64,000 nucleotides of DNA from Sulfurimonas sp. Lineage in GTDB: Bacteria; Campylobacterota; Campylobacteria; Campylobacterales; Sulfurimonadaceae. How positions within the stretch are numbered: position 1 is the stretch's first letter; every line of letters starts with the position of its first letter. The notes under the pieces were generated by a model. The model was not told where the DNA came from. It worked only from the letters and a program-made list of their open reading frames with translations, and made no database searches. Both the position numbers and the translations under genes were made by a program. This document shows, piece after piece, positions 42,413-51,579 of this stretch. The stretch spans positions 186,001-250,000 of the forward strand of contig JAOFSE010000001.1 in assembly GCA_028044295.1 (NCBI GenBank), given 5' to 3'.

Positions 42413-43342
42413 ATGGATTTTATAATTTTTATAGCTGCTATGTCTGCTTTAATATATGGAGCTGACTTTATAATAAAAGAGTCTGAGAGAATAGCATTAC
42501 ATTTTAATATTTCACACTTTGTAATAGGTGCAACTTTGGTTGCTTTTGGCACATCACTTCCTGAAATGGCAGCTTCTATGATGGCTTCATCTGTTGGAAA
42601 AAGTGATATGGCTGTAGCAAATGTTGTTGGTAGTGTAATTTTCAATATTACCTTAGTTCTTGGTGTAGTATTTTTAATATCCAAAAAAATGAATCCAACA
42701 AGAAACCTATTTGCGCAAGATAGTGCTTGGGTTATAGTCCCTGTTGTGTTATTTTTTATAATGATTCAAGATGGACAGATTAGTAGAGTTGATGGTATGC
42801 TTTATCTATTGGTAATGGTTTCATACTTAATATTTTTATTTACAAGCTCAAAAGAAGATTTAGAGGGCGAGATAGATGATAGTCTAAATAAAGAGAAGTT
42901 TAACTGGATAAAAACTATTATAGTACTTTCAATAGGTTTTGGACTTACTATCGGTGGAGCTAACTTTGTTATAGAGAGTGGTACAAATATAGCTAGAGAT
43001 TTTGGTATCAGTGAGTGGATAATAGGACTATTCTTAATATCTTTAGGAACATCTCTACCTGAGCTTGTTGTATCCATTGTAGCTGTGAAAAAAGGTAATG
43101 CCGAGATGAGTATAGGTAATATTATTGGCTCAAATGTAGCAAACTTCTCCATGGTTTTAGGCGCTGCATCTCTTCTCAATCCATTAAGTGTTGATTTGAT
43201 TTCTACGAAATTTGATATGCTAATAATGGCAGCAGCATCAATAACACTTCTGTTTATACTTGCTAACAAGATTTATAACAAAGCTGGAGCTATATTTTTA
43301 CTAACTATTTTAGCACTCTTTATCCAAAATGCAGTTGTCTAG
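42413..43342 (+). CDS. CaCA-type Na+(or H+)/Ca2+ antiporter (YrbG-like)
   Basis: A 309-residue inner-membrane protein with about ten hydrophobic segments in two inverted halves. The alpha-repeats are VIGATLVAFGTSLPEMAASMMAS and LFLISLGTSLPELVVSIVA, each holding the ion-coordinating GTSLPE sequence. The family exchanges Ca2+ for Na+ or H+. The ion pair cannot be read from sequence. It follows ybeY by 3 bp. Confidence 0.88.
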   Translation: MDFIIFIAAMSALIYGADFIIKESERIALHFNISHFVIGATLVAFGTSLPEMAASMMASSVGKSDMAVANVVGSVIFNITLVLGVVFLISKKMNPTRNLFAQDSAWVIVPVVLFFIMIQDGQISRVDGMLYLLVMVSYLIFLFTSSKEDLEGEIDDSLNKEKFNWIKTIIVLSIGFGLTIGGANFVIESGTNIARDFGISEWIIGLFLISLGTSLPELVVSIVAVKKGNAEMSIGNIIGSNVANFSMVLGAASLLNPLSVDLISTKFDMLIMAAASITLLFILANKIYNKAGAIFLLTILALFIQNAVV

Positions 43343-43364
43343 CAAGAAGCTTCTTTAGTAAATA

Positions 43365-45149
43365 CTATTGTTTAATATATCCTAATTCAAGTAGCTTATT
43401 GTAGATACCAGAAACGATATCTCCAGACGCTGCTCCACCATGTCCCCCGTGTTCTACAAGAACAAGAACCACATACTGTGGGTCCTTATATGGTCCATAG
43501 CTTGTAAACCAAGCATGAGATCTTCTATAGTATGCCATTTCATGCTCCAGAAGACGTTCTTCTATATCTTGTAAAATTCCAACAACCTGTGCAGTACCGG
43601 TCTTGCCAGCAATTTTAACTTTAGTTTTGAGATAATTAGTAGCAGTACCTCTTGGATTATTACATACTTCATACATAGCTTTTTGTATTACAGGGAGTTG
43701 TTTTATCTCCTCTTTAGTCATTATGTCTTTTATATCTGCTTCAATATTTAGAGGACCGACAGATTTTGCTATGTAGGGTGTAGGTAGCTTAGATGTTGCC
43801 ATTAGGGCTGTGAATTGAGCAATTTGAATAGGAGTGACAAGGAAGTCTCCTTGACCAATAGAAGTATTAACTGTTTCCCCAATGTACCATGGTTGATTAT
43901 ACTTCTTGCGCTTCCATTCACGTGAAGGAACCGTACCTATAAATTCATTAGGAAGATCTATTCCTGTTTTTTTACCAAGACCATACCTATTTAGTCCATG
44001 GCTCATTTTTTTAATACCAACTTTCAAGCTACCTTTGTAAAAGTAGTCATCACAACTTTCTCTAATAGCTTTTTTAAGTCCTGTTTTTCTATGGCCTTTT
44101 TTCTTCCAGCATCTAAATATCCTTTTCCCTAAAGGCATTGATGATCGACAGTCAACCTTAAATCTTTTATTAACATCTGTAGTTGTGTAAATAAGCCCTA
44201 GTCCGGTCTTTATTGTTGACCCTGGAGGGTAAAGTCCATGAGTAAGTTTATTTGTGAAAGGTTTTTCAAGAGAGGATGACAACTTCGCCCACTCTTTTTG
44301 AGAGATCCCATTAACAAAAGTATTTAAATCATACTCAGGAAAGCTACTAGCAGATAAAACAGCACCATCAACACCCATTACAACTACTGAACCAGACTTC
44401 TTTTTAAATAGTGACGATATGTATTTTTGAAGTTCTATATCAATATTTAGAGTTAGTTTTCTATCCTCTATCGCATTTTTACTGGATATCTCTTCTACTT
44501 CTTTGTTTTGAGCGTTAACTTTTATTTTTCTCTCGCCTGCTAAGCCTTGTAGATAATTATTATAGTATTTTTCTATTCCAGATTTTCCTGTATAGCCAAT
44601 AAGCTTTTTAAGATTATCATTTTTTATATCTTTTTTATTCGCTTTAGACACATAGCCAACAAGATGAGCAGCTATATTAGCATATGGATAAAACCTCTTT
44701 GGTGCTGAAGTTATTTTAATGTTCTCTCTTAGGTTAAGTATAGAGTAAACAGGAAGTATATCTTCATAAGAGACAAAACTAACAACATCAATGTATGAAT
44801 GATTATAGTAAGAGTCTGATTTTTTATACTTCTTAATAACCTTTTTTTCATCTAACTGAGGCAAAGCCTCCATTAAAGCATTTAACTCTGTCTCAAAAGC
44901 GTCTTTATTTTTTTTAGATCTAAGATGTGGTGCAAATTGTATTTTAAAACCAAGATTATTGATGGCTATTGGTCTATTCTTTATATCGACTATCTCACCT
45001 CTTACAGGTGCAATCTTTTCTATTTTTATTGTATTGTTATGAGATAACATTTCATAGTAGCTGTTCTCTTCTACCGCTAAAAAAAATATTCTAGTTAGAA
45101 GTGCTAACCAAGTAGAAAAAAATATAAATAATATAAATTTAATTTTCAT
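43365..45149 (-). CDS. mrdA: penicillin-binding protein 2 (peptidoglycan transpeptidase)
   Basis: The transpeptidase of the elongation machinery. The 594-residue protein has one N-terminal membrane helix, a pedestal domain with APVRGEIVDIKNRPIA, and a transpeptidase domain: nucleophile Ser in PPGSTIK (SxxK), SCDDYFY (SxD), and KTGTAQV (KTG). These are complete and in order. Cell shape control with MreB-type proteins and RodA is the expected role. It overlaps the upstream membrane-protein gene by 4 bp, and the two form an operon with the argO-like gene further upstream. Confidence 0.95.
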   Translation of the reverse strand: MKIKFILFIFFSTWLALLTRIFFLAVEENSYYEMLSHNNTIKIEKIAPVRGEIVDIKNRPIAINNLGFKIQFAPHLRSKKNKDAFETELNALMEALPQLDEKKVIKKYKKSDSYYNHSYIDVVSFVSYEDILPVYSILNLRENIKITSAPKRFYPYANIAAHLVGYVSKANKKDIKNDNLKKLIGYTGKSGIEKYYNNYLQGLAGERKIKVNAQNKEVEEISSKNAIEDRKLTLNIDIELQKYISSLFKKKSGSVVVMGVDGAVLSASSFPEYDLNTFVNGISQKEWAKLSSSLEKPFTNKLTHGLYPPGSTIKTGLGLIYTTTDVNKRFKVDCRSSMPLGKRIFRCWKKKGHRKTGLKKAIRESCDDYFYKGSLKVGIKKMSHGLNRYGLGKKTGIDLPNEFIGTVPSREWKRKKYNQPWYIGETVNTSIGQGDFLVTPIQIAQFTALMATSKLPTPYIAKSVGPLNIEADIKDIMTKEEIKQLPVIQKAMYEVCNNPRGTATNYLKTKVKIAGKTGTAQVVGILQDIEERLLEHEMAYYRRSHAWFTSYGPYKDPQYVVLVLVEHGGHGGAASGDIVSGIYNKLLELGYIKQ

Positions 45150-45598
45150 AAAATACTCACTATAAAAAACTCAATTACTATATAGTATATTATATAGTAA
45201 TTGATCTCTATATTTGGAAGTAGCAGTACGCTAGATAAGATTGAGTAAAAAATAAAAAAACCTAGATATGCCAAAAGAACAACAGATATTTTAGCACATG
45301 AAAAACATGCAAAGTTTTTTGATATTTGTGGAACCACATATCTGTAAATAATAATAAAATAAATTATTGTACTAAACAATATATATCCATTAGCAGATTC
45401 AAATATTATTAAACACAAAGATGTAAGAAACAAAACTGTTGAATTTTCCCTATCGAGTGCCTTAGAAAATATAAAGTATAAAACAGCAAGCAAAGGAGGC
45501 ATATAGAGATATATAGTACTTAAAGAAGTATATATTAAAAAAAGCACCACATATACATATGGAGCTATATTGTTTTTATGAGAGATACTTCGTTGCAT
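45146..45598 (-). CDS. small polytopic membrane protein in the mreD position
   Basis: A 150-residue, very hydrophobic protein with about four to five membrane segments. It lies directly ahead of mrdA with a 4-bp overlap. In many bacteria MreD occupies that position, and the length and helix density fit MreD, though similarity in this family is too weak to prove it. It overlaps the acetyltransferase gene by 34 bp. I call it MreD-like on context only. Confidence 0.55.
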   Translation of the reverse strand: MQRSISHKNNIAPYVYVVLFLIYTSLSTIYLYMPPLLAVLYFIFSKALDRENSTVLFLTSLCLIIFESANGYILFSTIIYFIIIYRYVVPQISKNFACFSCAKISVVLLAYLGFFIFYSILSSVLLLPNIEINYYIIYYIVIEFFIVSIL

Positions 45599-46026
45599 AT
45601 TGGAAAATGTTTACATTTAATACAGTCGGCCCAAATTTTATGTTCAGGAAGTGACTCTTTTGGTATTTCTACAAAGCCTAAATTTTCAAAAAAAGATTGT
45701 TTGTATGTTAGACTTAAAACTTTTTGTAATCCTAGTGTTTTAGCTTCATCCATAGCTTGATTGATAAGGTTTTTACCTATCTCTTGTCCTCGACAACTTT
45801 CTTTAACTATCAAAGACCTAATCTCCGCCAAAGATGATGTATGTATATGTAAAGCACAAAAGCCTACAAGTTCACCCCTGTCCTTAGCTAATATATATGA
45901 TCTTATATTTGTTGATATCTCATCATCAGTCCTAACAAGTATAACACCAGAGTCAACCTCTGGAAGTACTAATTCTTGCATAGTTGATATATCAGCTAGT
46001 GTTGCTTTAGTGATATCAATCTTCAT
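45565..46026 (-). CDS. argO: ArgO-type N-acetylglutamate synthase
   Basis: A 153-residue GNAT acetyltransferase: TKATLADISTMQEL as the N-terminal strand-helix, then IRSLIVKESCRGQEIGKNLI with the acetyl-CoA loop RGQEIG. The C-terminal tail WADCIKCKHFPICNE has three Cys. A short GNAT of this type, ArgO, was shown in Campylobacter jejuni to be the N-acetylglutamate synthase of arginine biosynthesis, and the size and the Cys tail fit what I recall of the family. It overlaps engB by 11 bp. A different GNAT substrate cannot be excluded. Confidence 0.75.
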   Translation of the reverse strand: MKIDITKATLADISTMQELVLPEVDSGVILVRTDDEISTNIRSYILAKDRGELVGFCALHIHTSSLAEIRSLIVKESCRGQEIGKNLINQAMDEAKTLGLQKVLSLTYKQSFFENLGFVEIPKESLPEHKIWADCIKCKHFPICNEVSLIKTI

Positions 46027-46633
46027 CAGGACTTTCTTCTAAAATTTCATGAATAATATTTACAACTTTGTGCAAGCCTTTCTTTTTTGAACTAGAAACC
46101 ATAAGAGCTTGAGGGAAATCACGTTTTAGCGCATTTTGTTCTTTTTGATTTAGTTTATCTATCTTTGTGAAAACTTGAATTATATGCTGGTCTTCGCCAA
46201 CATGTTCGAGTAAAAAATCTACAACAGACTTATCTATATCTAAATGCGGGTGTCTACAGTCTACTAAATGTATAAAAAGCTTAATTTGCCTTCTTTTGGA
46301 TATATAATCTGTTAAATTCTTTTCCCAGTCATGTTTTATTGACTTTGAAACCTTTGCGTAACCAAATCCTGGAAGGTCAACAAACTTAGCAAACGATTTT
46401 TCAGTGGTATCTCTATCAATAAAAGTCACATTAAAATAGTTAATGAGCCTCGTTTTACCTGGAGTAGACGATACTTTTGCAAGACCTTTATGATTTGTTA
46501 AGGCATTTAACAGAGAACTTTTTCCAACATTAGAGCGAGCCATAAAAACTATTTCATCTTGCTCTAGTGTATCAGGGGCTCCCATAATATTTGGAGCAGA
46601 AGTTACAAACTTTGCATCTACAATCTCAATCAT
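46016..46633 (-). CDS. engB: ribosome biogenesis GTP-binding protein EngB (YihA/YsxC)
   Basis: A 205-residue GTPase required for large ribosomal subunit assembly and cell division. The G motifs are clear: G1 ARSNVGKSSL (residues 32-41), G2 SSTPGKTRLINYF, G3 DLPGFGYA and G4 TKIDKL. It sits at the end of the hisB-kdsC-lptC-lptA run with 3 bp to lptA. Confidence 0.95.
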   Translation of the reverse strand: MIEIVDAKFVTSAPNIMGAPDTLEQDEIVFMARSNVGKSSLLNALTNHKGLAKVSSTPGKTRLINYFNVTFIDRDTTEKSFAKFVDLPGFGYAKVSKSIKHDWEKNLTDYISKRRQIKLFIHLVDCRHPHLDIDKSVVDFLLEHVGEDQHIIQVFTKIDKLNQKEQNALKRDFPQALMVSSSKKKGLHKVVNIIHEILEESPDED

Positions 46634-46636
46634 CTA

Positions 46637-47101
46637 TTATTTCTTCTTAGGTAAGTTAAATATCATAATAACAGGTTCTTCATTAGCACCTTTAGCGTAA
46701 GCTTTTCCTTCTATAGTTTTAAGCACTACTTCCTCACCAATTATTTCTTTTTTATCATTTATCTGATTTAAATGCACATCCACATAGAAACGGTACTCTT
46801 TTTTCTTCGTAAGATAAACTACTTTTTGAGCAGTTCCCTGGTATACATCGCCTTCAAGAGTTTTAAGAGAGAATGAAGCATCACCGTCGGCTACAAATTT
46901 AGTAGGTTGCTGCTCACTATCTGTATATATAGTTACTTTTGAAGCATTCAGTTCATCTGTACCTTTTCTAACATTTACTAAGCCTTCAAATACTGACACA
47001 CCAGTGTTCTGATCTGTTGAAAATGTTTTCGATTTTACTTTTAGTTCTTGTGCACACAAACTAACAACTGTAACTAATGCAATAATTAATATTTTTTTCA
47101 T
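46637..47101 (-). CDS. lptA: lipopolysaccharide transport periplasmic protein LptA
   Basis: LptA forms the periplasmic bridge that carries LPS from LptC to the outer-membrane LptDE complex. The 154-residue protein has a signal peptide (about residues 1-17, ending near CAQ) and then the OstA-type beta-jellyroll (FSTDQNTGVSVFEGLVNVRKG, ASKVTIYTD, DGDASFSLKTLEGDVYQGTA). It starts immediately after lptC, as in many Gram-negative bacteria. Confidence 0.9.
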   Translation of the reverse strand: MKKILIIALVTVVSLCAQELKVKSKTFSTDQNTGVSVFEGLVNVRKGTDELNASKVTIYTDSEQQPTKFVADGDASFSLKTLEGDVYQGTAQKVVYLTKKKEYRFYVDVHLNQINDKKEIIGEEVVLKTIEGKAYAKGANEEPVIMIFNLPKKK

Positions 47102-47617
47102 TTATCTCTCTTTTAATTTATAGTTTACTGTAACATCTTCTGAATATATTTTACGTGAAGAGTTATTATACTTTAATTTTTTACCTATAGCCCTATTTGT
47201 ACCACGATGTAGTATGAACTTACCCTTACTTCTGGCAATCCCTGTACTTTTGTTGTATGTACCACTTTGAGACTCAAATGTTAATCCATCCTCTCTAAAA
47301 TAAACCACATCCCCTTTAAGTAAAACATTATCATCTTTATATGTGCCACTATTGGCTTTCATATTTGAGATAAGTTCTTTAGAATTATCTGTATAATCAA
47401 TAAAAGAAACGTCCCATCTATCTTTATACTTAATAGCCTCTACGCCATTCATTAGTGTTGTTAGACCTTGTGAATCCAACTCATATATACTAAATTCATT
47501 TAGATTAAACAAAGACGTATTTTTTGTTTTAGTATTTTGTACATCAAGCGGTTTAAATATGAAAAAAATCATAGATAATACTAATGCAACTAAAAGAAAA
47601 AAAACATTTATTCTCAT
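47102..47617 (-). CDS. lptC: lipopolysaccharide export protein LptC
   Basis: A 171-residue protein with one N-terminal membrane helix (about residues 5-20) and a periplasmic beta-rich domain in which repeated strands such as SNMKANSGTYKDDNVLLKGDVVYF and GLTFESQSGTYN follow the LptC pattern. LptC docks the LptBFG transporter to LptA. Its position between kdsC and lptA fits. The similarity is low in this family, so the call depends on context as well. Confidence 0.85.
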   Translation of the reverse strand: MRINVFFLLVALVLSMIFFIFKPLDVQNTKTKNTSLFNLNEFSIYELDSQGLTTLMNGVEAIKYKDRWDVSFIDYTDNSKELISNMKANSGTYKDDNVLLKGDVVYFREDGLTFESQSGTYNKSTGIARSKGKFILHRGTNRAIGKKLKYNNSSRKIYSEDVTVNYKLKER

Positions 47618-47618
47618 G

Positions 47619-48113
47619 CTAAATCCAAACTGATAAAAACTTATCTCTTAAGTCATTTTCATCAACTATTATTTCTATCATCTCTCTAACAGCACCTTCG
47701 CCACCTTTGCATGAAAGAGTAGTGTCTACGCAATCTTGAATATATTTAACACCATTTTGTGGCGTAAAACTACGTCCAACTAGGTTTAGCATTTTATAAT
47801 CATTTAAATCATCACCAATTGCCGCGACTTCAAAAAGTTTTATACCCAGAGTATCAATAATCTCATTTAAAACTCTATCTTTATCTTTTATGCCTTGGTG
47901 AATGTGTTGAACACCAAGCTCCTCTGCTCGTCTTTGAACGATGCTTGAGTTTCTACCAGTTATAATAGCCACTTGAAGACCCATTTTTACCCATGTGCTT
48001 ATGCCTAAACCATCTTTAATGTTAAAAGTTTTACTCTCACTGGAATCACTACTGTAGACAACACTGCCTTGTGTTAGGCATCCATCTACATCTAAAACAA
48101 GAAGTTTAATCAC
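47619..48113 (-). CDS. kdsC: 3-deoxy-D-manno-octulosonate 8-phosphate phosphatase
   Basis: KdsC dephosphorylates KDO-8-phosphate for LPS core synthesis. The 164-residue HAD-family protein has LVLDVDGCLTQGSVVYS (nucleophile Asp9, DVDG), FNIKDGLGI, IITGRNS and IGDDLNDYKML with the metal-binding Asp pair. This matches the cap-less KdsC type. It overlaps hisB by 4 bp. Confidence 0.93.
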   Translation of the reverse strand: MIKLLVLDVDGCLTQGSVVYSSDSSESKTFNIKDGLGISTWVKMGLQVAIITGRNSSIVQRRAEELGVQHIHQGIKDKDRVLNEIIDTLGIKLFEVAAIGDDLNDYKMLNLVGRSFTPQNGVKYIQDCVDTTLSCKGGEGAVREMIEIIVDENDLRDKFLSVWI

Positions 48114-48682
48114 AGCACATCTTTAGTGCTAGGTACACCAACTCTTTCGTTGACGGCCAAGGCACGGCGAAGGGATACAGCAAGAGATTTAAATGAGCCC
48201 TCAATAATATGGTGCTTATTTTTTCCTCTTAGCATAATTATATGCGCACTAATTCTTGAGTTAAGTACAAATGCTCTGTAAAACTCTTCAACAAGTTCTG
48301 TGTCAAACTGCCCTACTTTACCATGTACATCAAGCTCATAGACTAAAAAAGGACGATTACTAAGGTCTAAGTCACAAGATATACAAGCTTCATCCATAAC
48401 GATGTTTGCAGAACCAAATCTTTCCATATTTTTTATAGGGTAAATAGCTTGAGCAATCAAAGAGCCAAGAACTATTCCTACATCTTCTACACTATGATGG
48501 TCATCAATGTGAGTATCACCCTTACATGTAATATCTAAATCAATGAGAGAATGCTTTGAAAAACTCTCCAGCATATGATCTAAAAAACCCACACCAGTGT
48601 CTATGTTGCTTTTTCCAGTTCCATTTATGTCTAAAGATACTGTTATGTCAGTCTCTTTTGTTGTCCTAGTCTTTGTAATCAT
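48110..48682 (-). CDS. hisB: imidazoleglycerol-phosphate dehydratase
   Basis: Sixth step of histidine biosynthesis. The 190-residue product is the monofunctional dehydratase, without an N-terminal phosphatase domain. Metal-binding motifs are GVGFLDHML and DDHHSVEDVG, repeated in the second half in KHHIIEGSFK. I place the start at 48682 because AAAAGGAAA is just upstream; an ATG 18 bp earlier lies at the end of rlpA. Confidence 0.94.
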   Translation of the reverse strand: MITKTRTTKETDITVSLDINGTGKSNIDTGVGFLDHMLESFSKHSLIDLDITCKGDTHIDDHHSVEDVGIVLGSLIAQAIYPIKNMERFGSANIVMDEACISCDLDLSNRPFLVYELDVHGKVGQFDTELVEEFYRAFVLNSRISAHIIMLRGKNKHHIIEGSFKSLAVSLRRALAVNERVGVPSTKDVL

Positions 48683-48692
48683 TGTTTTCCTT

Positions 48693-49505
48693 TTAATCAT
48701 CTCTAACTATGAATGAATATTCAAAATGTCCAAGTGCTTTATAGTCACGAGCCTCTTGCTCACTTTTGAAGCCAGTAAGCCATACTTTAAACATTCTTCC
48801 GTTATTTGTTTGCATATCTTTTATTACGGTTTTGTAACCATCAGTACCGTTATGTTTAGACTGGGTCACTAGTGCGCCTTCTATTTTAGAAAACGATGCT
48901 ATTTGAATGGCAAACTTTCCGATTTGTTGCTGCTTAGGAGTCTGTTTAAGTTCTTGCTTTGTTGGTATTCTTCTTTTACCTTTAGCATCAAACCCAAGAA
49001 TTTCAATACTAACGGGAGCTGTCCCGTGCTTAACCATATCAATTTTATGAGCGGCCTTGTTAGAAAGGTCAATTATTCTTGTGGCAACAAAAGGACCTCT
49101 GTCATTTATGCGCACAACAGTAGTTAGTCCATTTTTAAGATTTGTTACTTTTACAATTGTGTTCATAGGCAATGTTTTATGTGCAGCAGTCATATCGTAC
49201 ATATTGTACGTTTCGCCATTTGACGTCAACTTACCATGAAAATCTGGCCCATACCAGCTAGCATTACCTCTAAAAACATCACCAACACTAACCACTGTTG
49301 GATAGTATTTGATACCTCTAATAACATACGGTCTCATAGTTGGATGAGAGTAGTCTTTTTTATTTATTGTTTGGTTATGAGAATTTTTATTGGACGAATA
49401 TGTCTTTGTTTTACCAAAATTTTTATATGTTCTCTTTCCTTTACTCGAGCATCCTGCATTAAAAACAACTACCAGTGCAAGTAGTAAAATATATATCTTA
49501 TTCAT
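48693..49505 (-). CDS. rlpA: RlpA-type septal lytic transglycosylase lipoprotein
   Basis: A 270-residue lipoprotein (lipobox FNAGC, Cys19). The double-psi beta-barrel domain at about residues 80-170 includes GNASWYGPDFHGKLTSNGE, YDMTAAHKTLP and RINDRGPF, with a catalytic-type Asp in NDRGP. A SPOR domain at about 195-270 binds denuded glycan at division sites. Such enzymes cut naked peptidoglycan strands. It overlaps the transglycosylase gene upstream by 8 bp. Confidence 0.92.
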   Translation of the reverse strand: MNKIYILLLALVVVFNAGCSSKGKRTYKNFGKTKTYSSNKNSHNQTINKKDYSHPTMRPYVIRGIKYYPTVVSVGDVFRGNASWYGPDFHGKLTSNGETYNMYDMTAAHKTLPMNTIVKVTNLKNGLTTVVRINDRGPFVATRIIDLSNKAAHKIDMVKHGTAPVSIEILGFDAKGKRRIPTKQELKQTPKQQQIGKFAIQIASFSKIEGALVTQSKHNGTDGYKTVIKDMQTNNGRMFKVWLTGFKSEQEARDYKALGHFEYSFIVRDD

Positions 49506-50724
49506 GTAGCTTCAACCTATCCCCAGCTCTAATAAAGCTTCCATTTATGCTATTATTTTTCCTCAAGACTCTTATGCTCACTTTAAAAGCTTTAGATATT
49601 GACTCAAGTGTATCACCACGTTTTACCATATAGAAAAACTGACTATCAATTTTCTTAATTTTAGCCTTATTATCAATAGGGATAATGAGCTTTTGTTTGA
49701 GTTTAAGCCTAGTGTGCTTAAGCTGATTAAAATCCATAATTATTTTATATGAAACGCCGTATTTCTTACCTAAAGAAGAGAGGTTATCGCCACTTTTAAC
49801 AAAATGTACTTTATATATATTTTTTATTTTTTCTTCAAAATAATTTTGCTTAAATTCTGATAGCTTAATATATGGAATATATATATCATAACCCTTAATG
49901 TATGGGGGTACAAAGTCATACTTAAGGTGTCTATTTAACTTTTTCAATTCTTCGATAGGGATACCAACTAGCTTAGATACTCTCTTCAGTGACTCACCCC
50001 TGGGTAGTCTAACAGTAGAAATGGAATAAGCATTTCCACGATTTAAAAGGTGCTCATATTCGCTTTTTAGTAAAAATTGTTCATCGTTTCCCATCATAGC
50101 AAGTGCTATAATTTTTCTAATGTAAATCCTACTCTCTCTTGGTATATAACGCTTTTTTCTATCTAGCAATACCGAAAGTTCATCTGTTTTAGCTCTGGAA
50201 ATACCTTTACTAAGTCTACCGCCACCGCAGTTGTAAGCAATAGCTGCTAGATACCATTTACCAAATCTATTATGTAGGTGGGATAAAAATTTAGCAGCAG
50301 CTTCAGTTGATTTAATAAGGTCGCGTCTTTCATCAACATAAGAGTCGATTTTTAAGCCATACATCTTGCCTGTATATGGCATAAACTGCCAAAGACCAGA
50401 TGCTTTTTTAGCAGAGTATGCACGAGTAGAGAAATGAGATTCTGCCATTGCAAGAAAAAGAAACTCTGCAGGTACGTTATATTTTGCAAGTATGCTTTTA
50501 ATAGCTGGTATAAAAAGATAAGCTTCATTCATAGCTCTAAAAAAGCGTTGATCTTTATAGATAGTCTTTTTAGAATTTTTTAGTTGGTTCAGTACTGGAT
50601 CATACAAAAAAGAGGCTTCTATATCAAAAGACTCTAGTATTGCGACCTCTTTGTCGTGATTAGATGTGTATGTTAAATTGGCTGAGAGAATAATTGGCAG
50701 GAGTAATAATAAAAAATATTTCAA
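49498..50724 (-). CDS. MltD-like lytic transglycosylase with LysM domains
   Basis: A 408-residue exported protein: signal peptide (about 1-15), a helical lead, the SLT domain (about residues 90-200) with the catalytic Glu in AMAESHFSTRAYS and the SGLWQFMP and AIAYNCGGGRL sequences, then LysM domains that include VHFVKSGDNLSSLGKKYG and YMVKRGDTLESISKAF. The layout is that of MltD, which cleaves glycan strands to anhydromuropeptides. It is followed by rlpA, and the two probably work together in wall turnover. Confidence 0.9.
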   Translation of the reverse strand: MKYFLLLLLPIILSANLTYTSNHDKEVAILESFDIEASFLYDPVLNQLKNSKKTIYKDQRFFRAMNEAYLFIPAIKSILAKYNVPAEFLFLAMAESHFSTRAYSAKKASGLWQFMPYTGKMYGLKIDSYVDERRDLIKSTEAAAKFLSHLHNRFGKWYLAAIAYNCGGGRLSKGISRAKTDELSVLLDRKKRYIPRESRIYIRKIIALAMMGNDEQFLLKSEYEHLLNRGNAYSISTVRLPRGESLKRVSKLVGIPIEELKKLNRHLKYDFVPPYIKGYDIYIPYIKLSEFKQNYFEEKIKNIYKVHFVKSGDNLSSLGKKYGVSYKIIMDFNQLKHTRLKLKQKLIIPIDNKAKIKKIDSQFFYMVKRGDTLESISKAFKVSIRVLRKNNSINGSFIRAGDRLKLHE

Positions 50725-50800
50725 AGTTAAAAGCTCTTATGTTAAATTTGAATAGATTTTATCTAAAAAAAAGTTAAATAGAGTTAATAAGAGTTTGATA

Positions 50801-51577
50801 TTAAGAAATATTAAAGAGTTTTAGGGCGTTTGAAGTAGTTGTTTTTTTAATCTCATCAAGTTCAATATCTAAAAGTTCCGACATTTTATCAGCAACAAAA
50901 GTAGTATAAAGAGGCTCATTTCTCTCACCTCTATGAGGAGTAGGAGTAAGATACGGACCATCTGTTTCTATGAGAAGTTTCTCCTTTGGTATTTTTGGAA
51001 GTACATTAACAAGCTTTTTTGCATTTTTAAAAGTTAAAACACCGCCTATACCAAAATAAAAACCATTGTCTGCAAGACTTAAGAGCTCATCGTCAGCGTT
51101 ATAGCAGTGCAGTACTCCACCGACTTCTTGAGCATTGTTCTGTAAAAGTATCTCTTTAGAATCACGAGAAGCATCACGAACATGGACAATTAGGGGCTTT
51201 TTATATTTTTTAGCAAGTTCTATTTGTCCTATAAACACCCTCTTCTGTTCTGTTTTTACAGCTTCTTTATCTTCATCTGAGCCTTCGAGCCTAAAATAAT
51301 CAAGTCCGCATTCACCAATAGCTACACACTTTTCATGATGTACATATTTCTCAAAATTAAGAGTATCAAAACCATTTACATCATAAGGATGAATTCCAAC
51401 AGAAAAATATACATCATTATAACTTTGGGCTATTTCAACTGCTCTATCAAGCGTAGAAGCATCAGCACCAGGAATAATGAAGCGCTCTACCCCATTTTCT
51501 CTAGCACGGTTTAAAACTTGATCTAAGTCATCTCTATATCTCTCGTCATCTAAATGTATATGTGTATCTATTATCAT
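50801..51577 (-). CDS. tatD: TatD family metal-dependent hydrolase
   Basis: A 258-residue TIM-barrel enzyme that cuts DNA or RNA ends, with roles in repair. Family blocks are MIIDTHIHLDDERY (metal ligands H7 and H9), GIHPYDV, VAIGECGLDYFR, IVHVRDASRD, VLHCYNA, and LIETDGPYLTP. It lies 2 bp after recN and probably forms a unit with it. Confidence 0.92.
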   Translation of the reverse strand: MIIDTHIHLDDERYRDDLDQVLNRARENGVERFIIPGADASTLDRAVEIAQSYNDVYFSVGIHPYDVNGFDTLNFEKYVHHEKCVAIGECGLDYFRLEGSDEDKEAVKTEQKRVFIGQIELAKKYKKPLIVHVRDASRDSKEILLQNNAQEVGGVLHCYNADDELLSLADNGFYFGIGGVLTFKNAKKLVNVLPKIPKEKLLIETDGPYLTPTPHRGERNEPLYTTFVADKMSELLDIELDEIKKTTTSNALKLFNIS

Positions 51578-51579
51578 TT

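Noticed and set aside
43343-43364. AAGAAGCTTCTT palindrome as a terminator between the antiporter gene and mrdA
   Set aside because: It is a loopless palindrome and cannot form a stable hairpin, and no T-run follows it.
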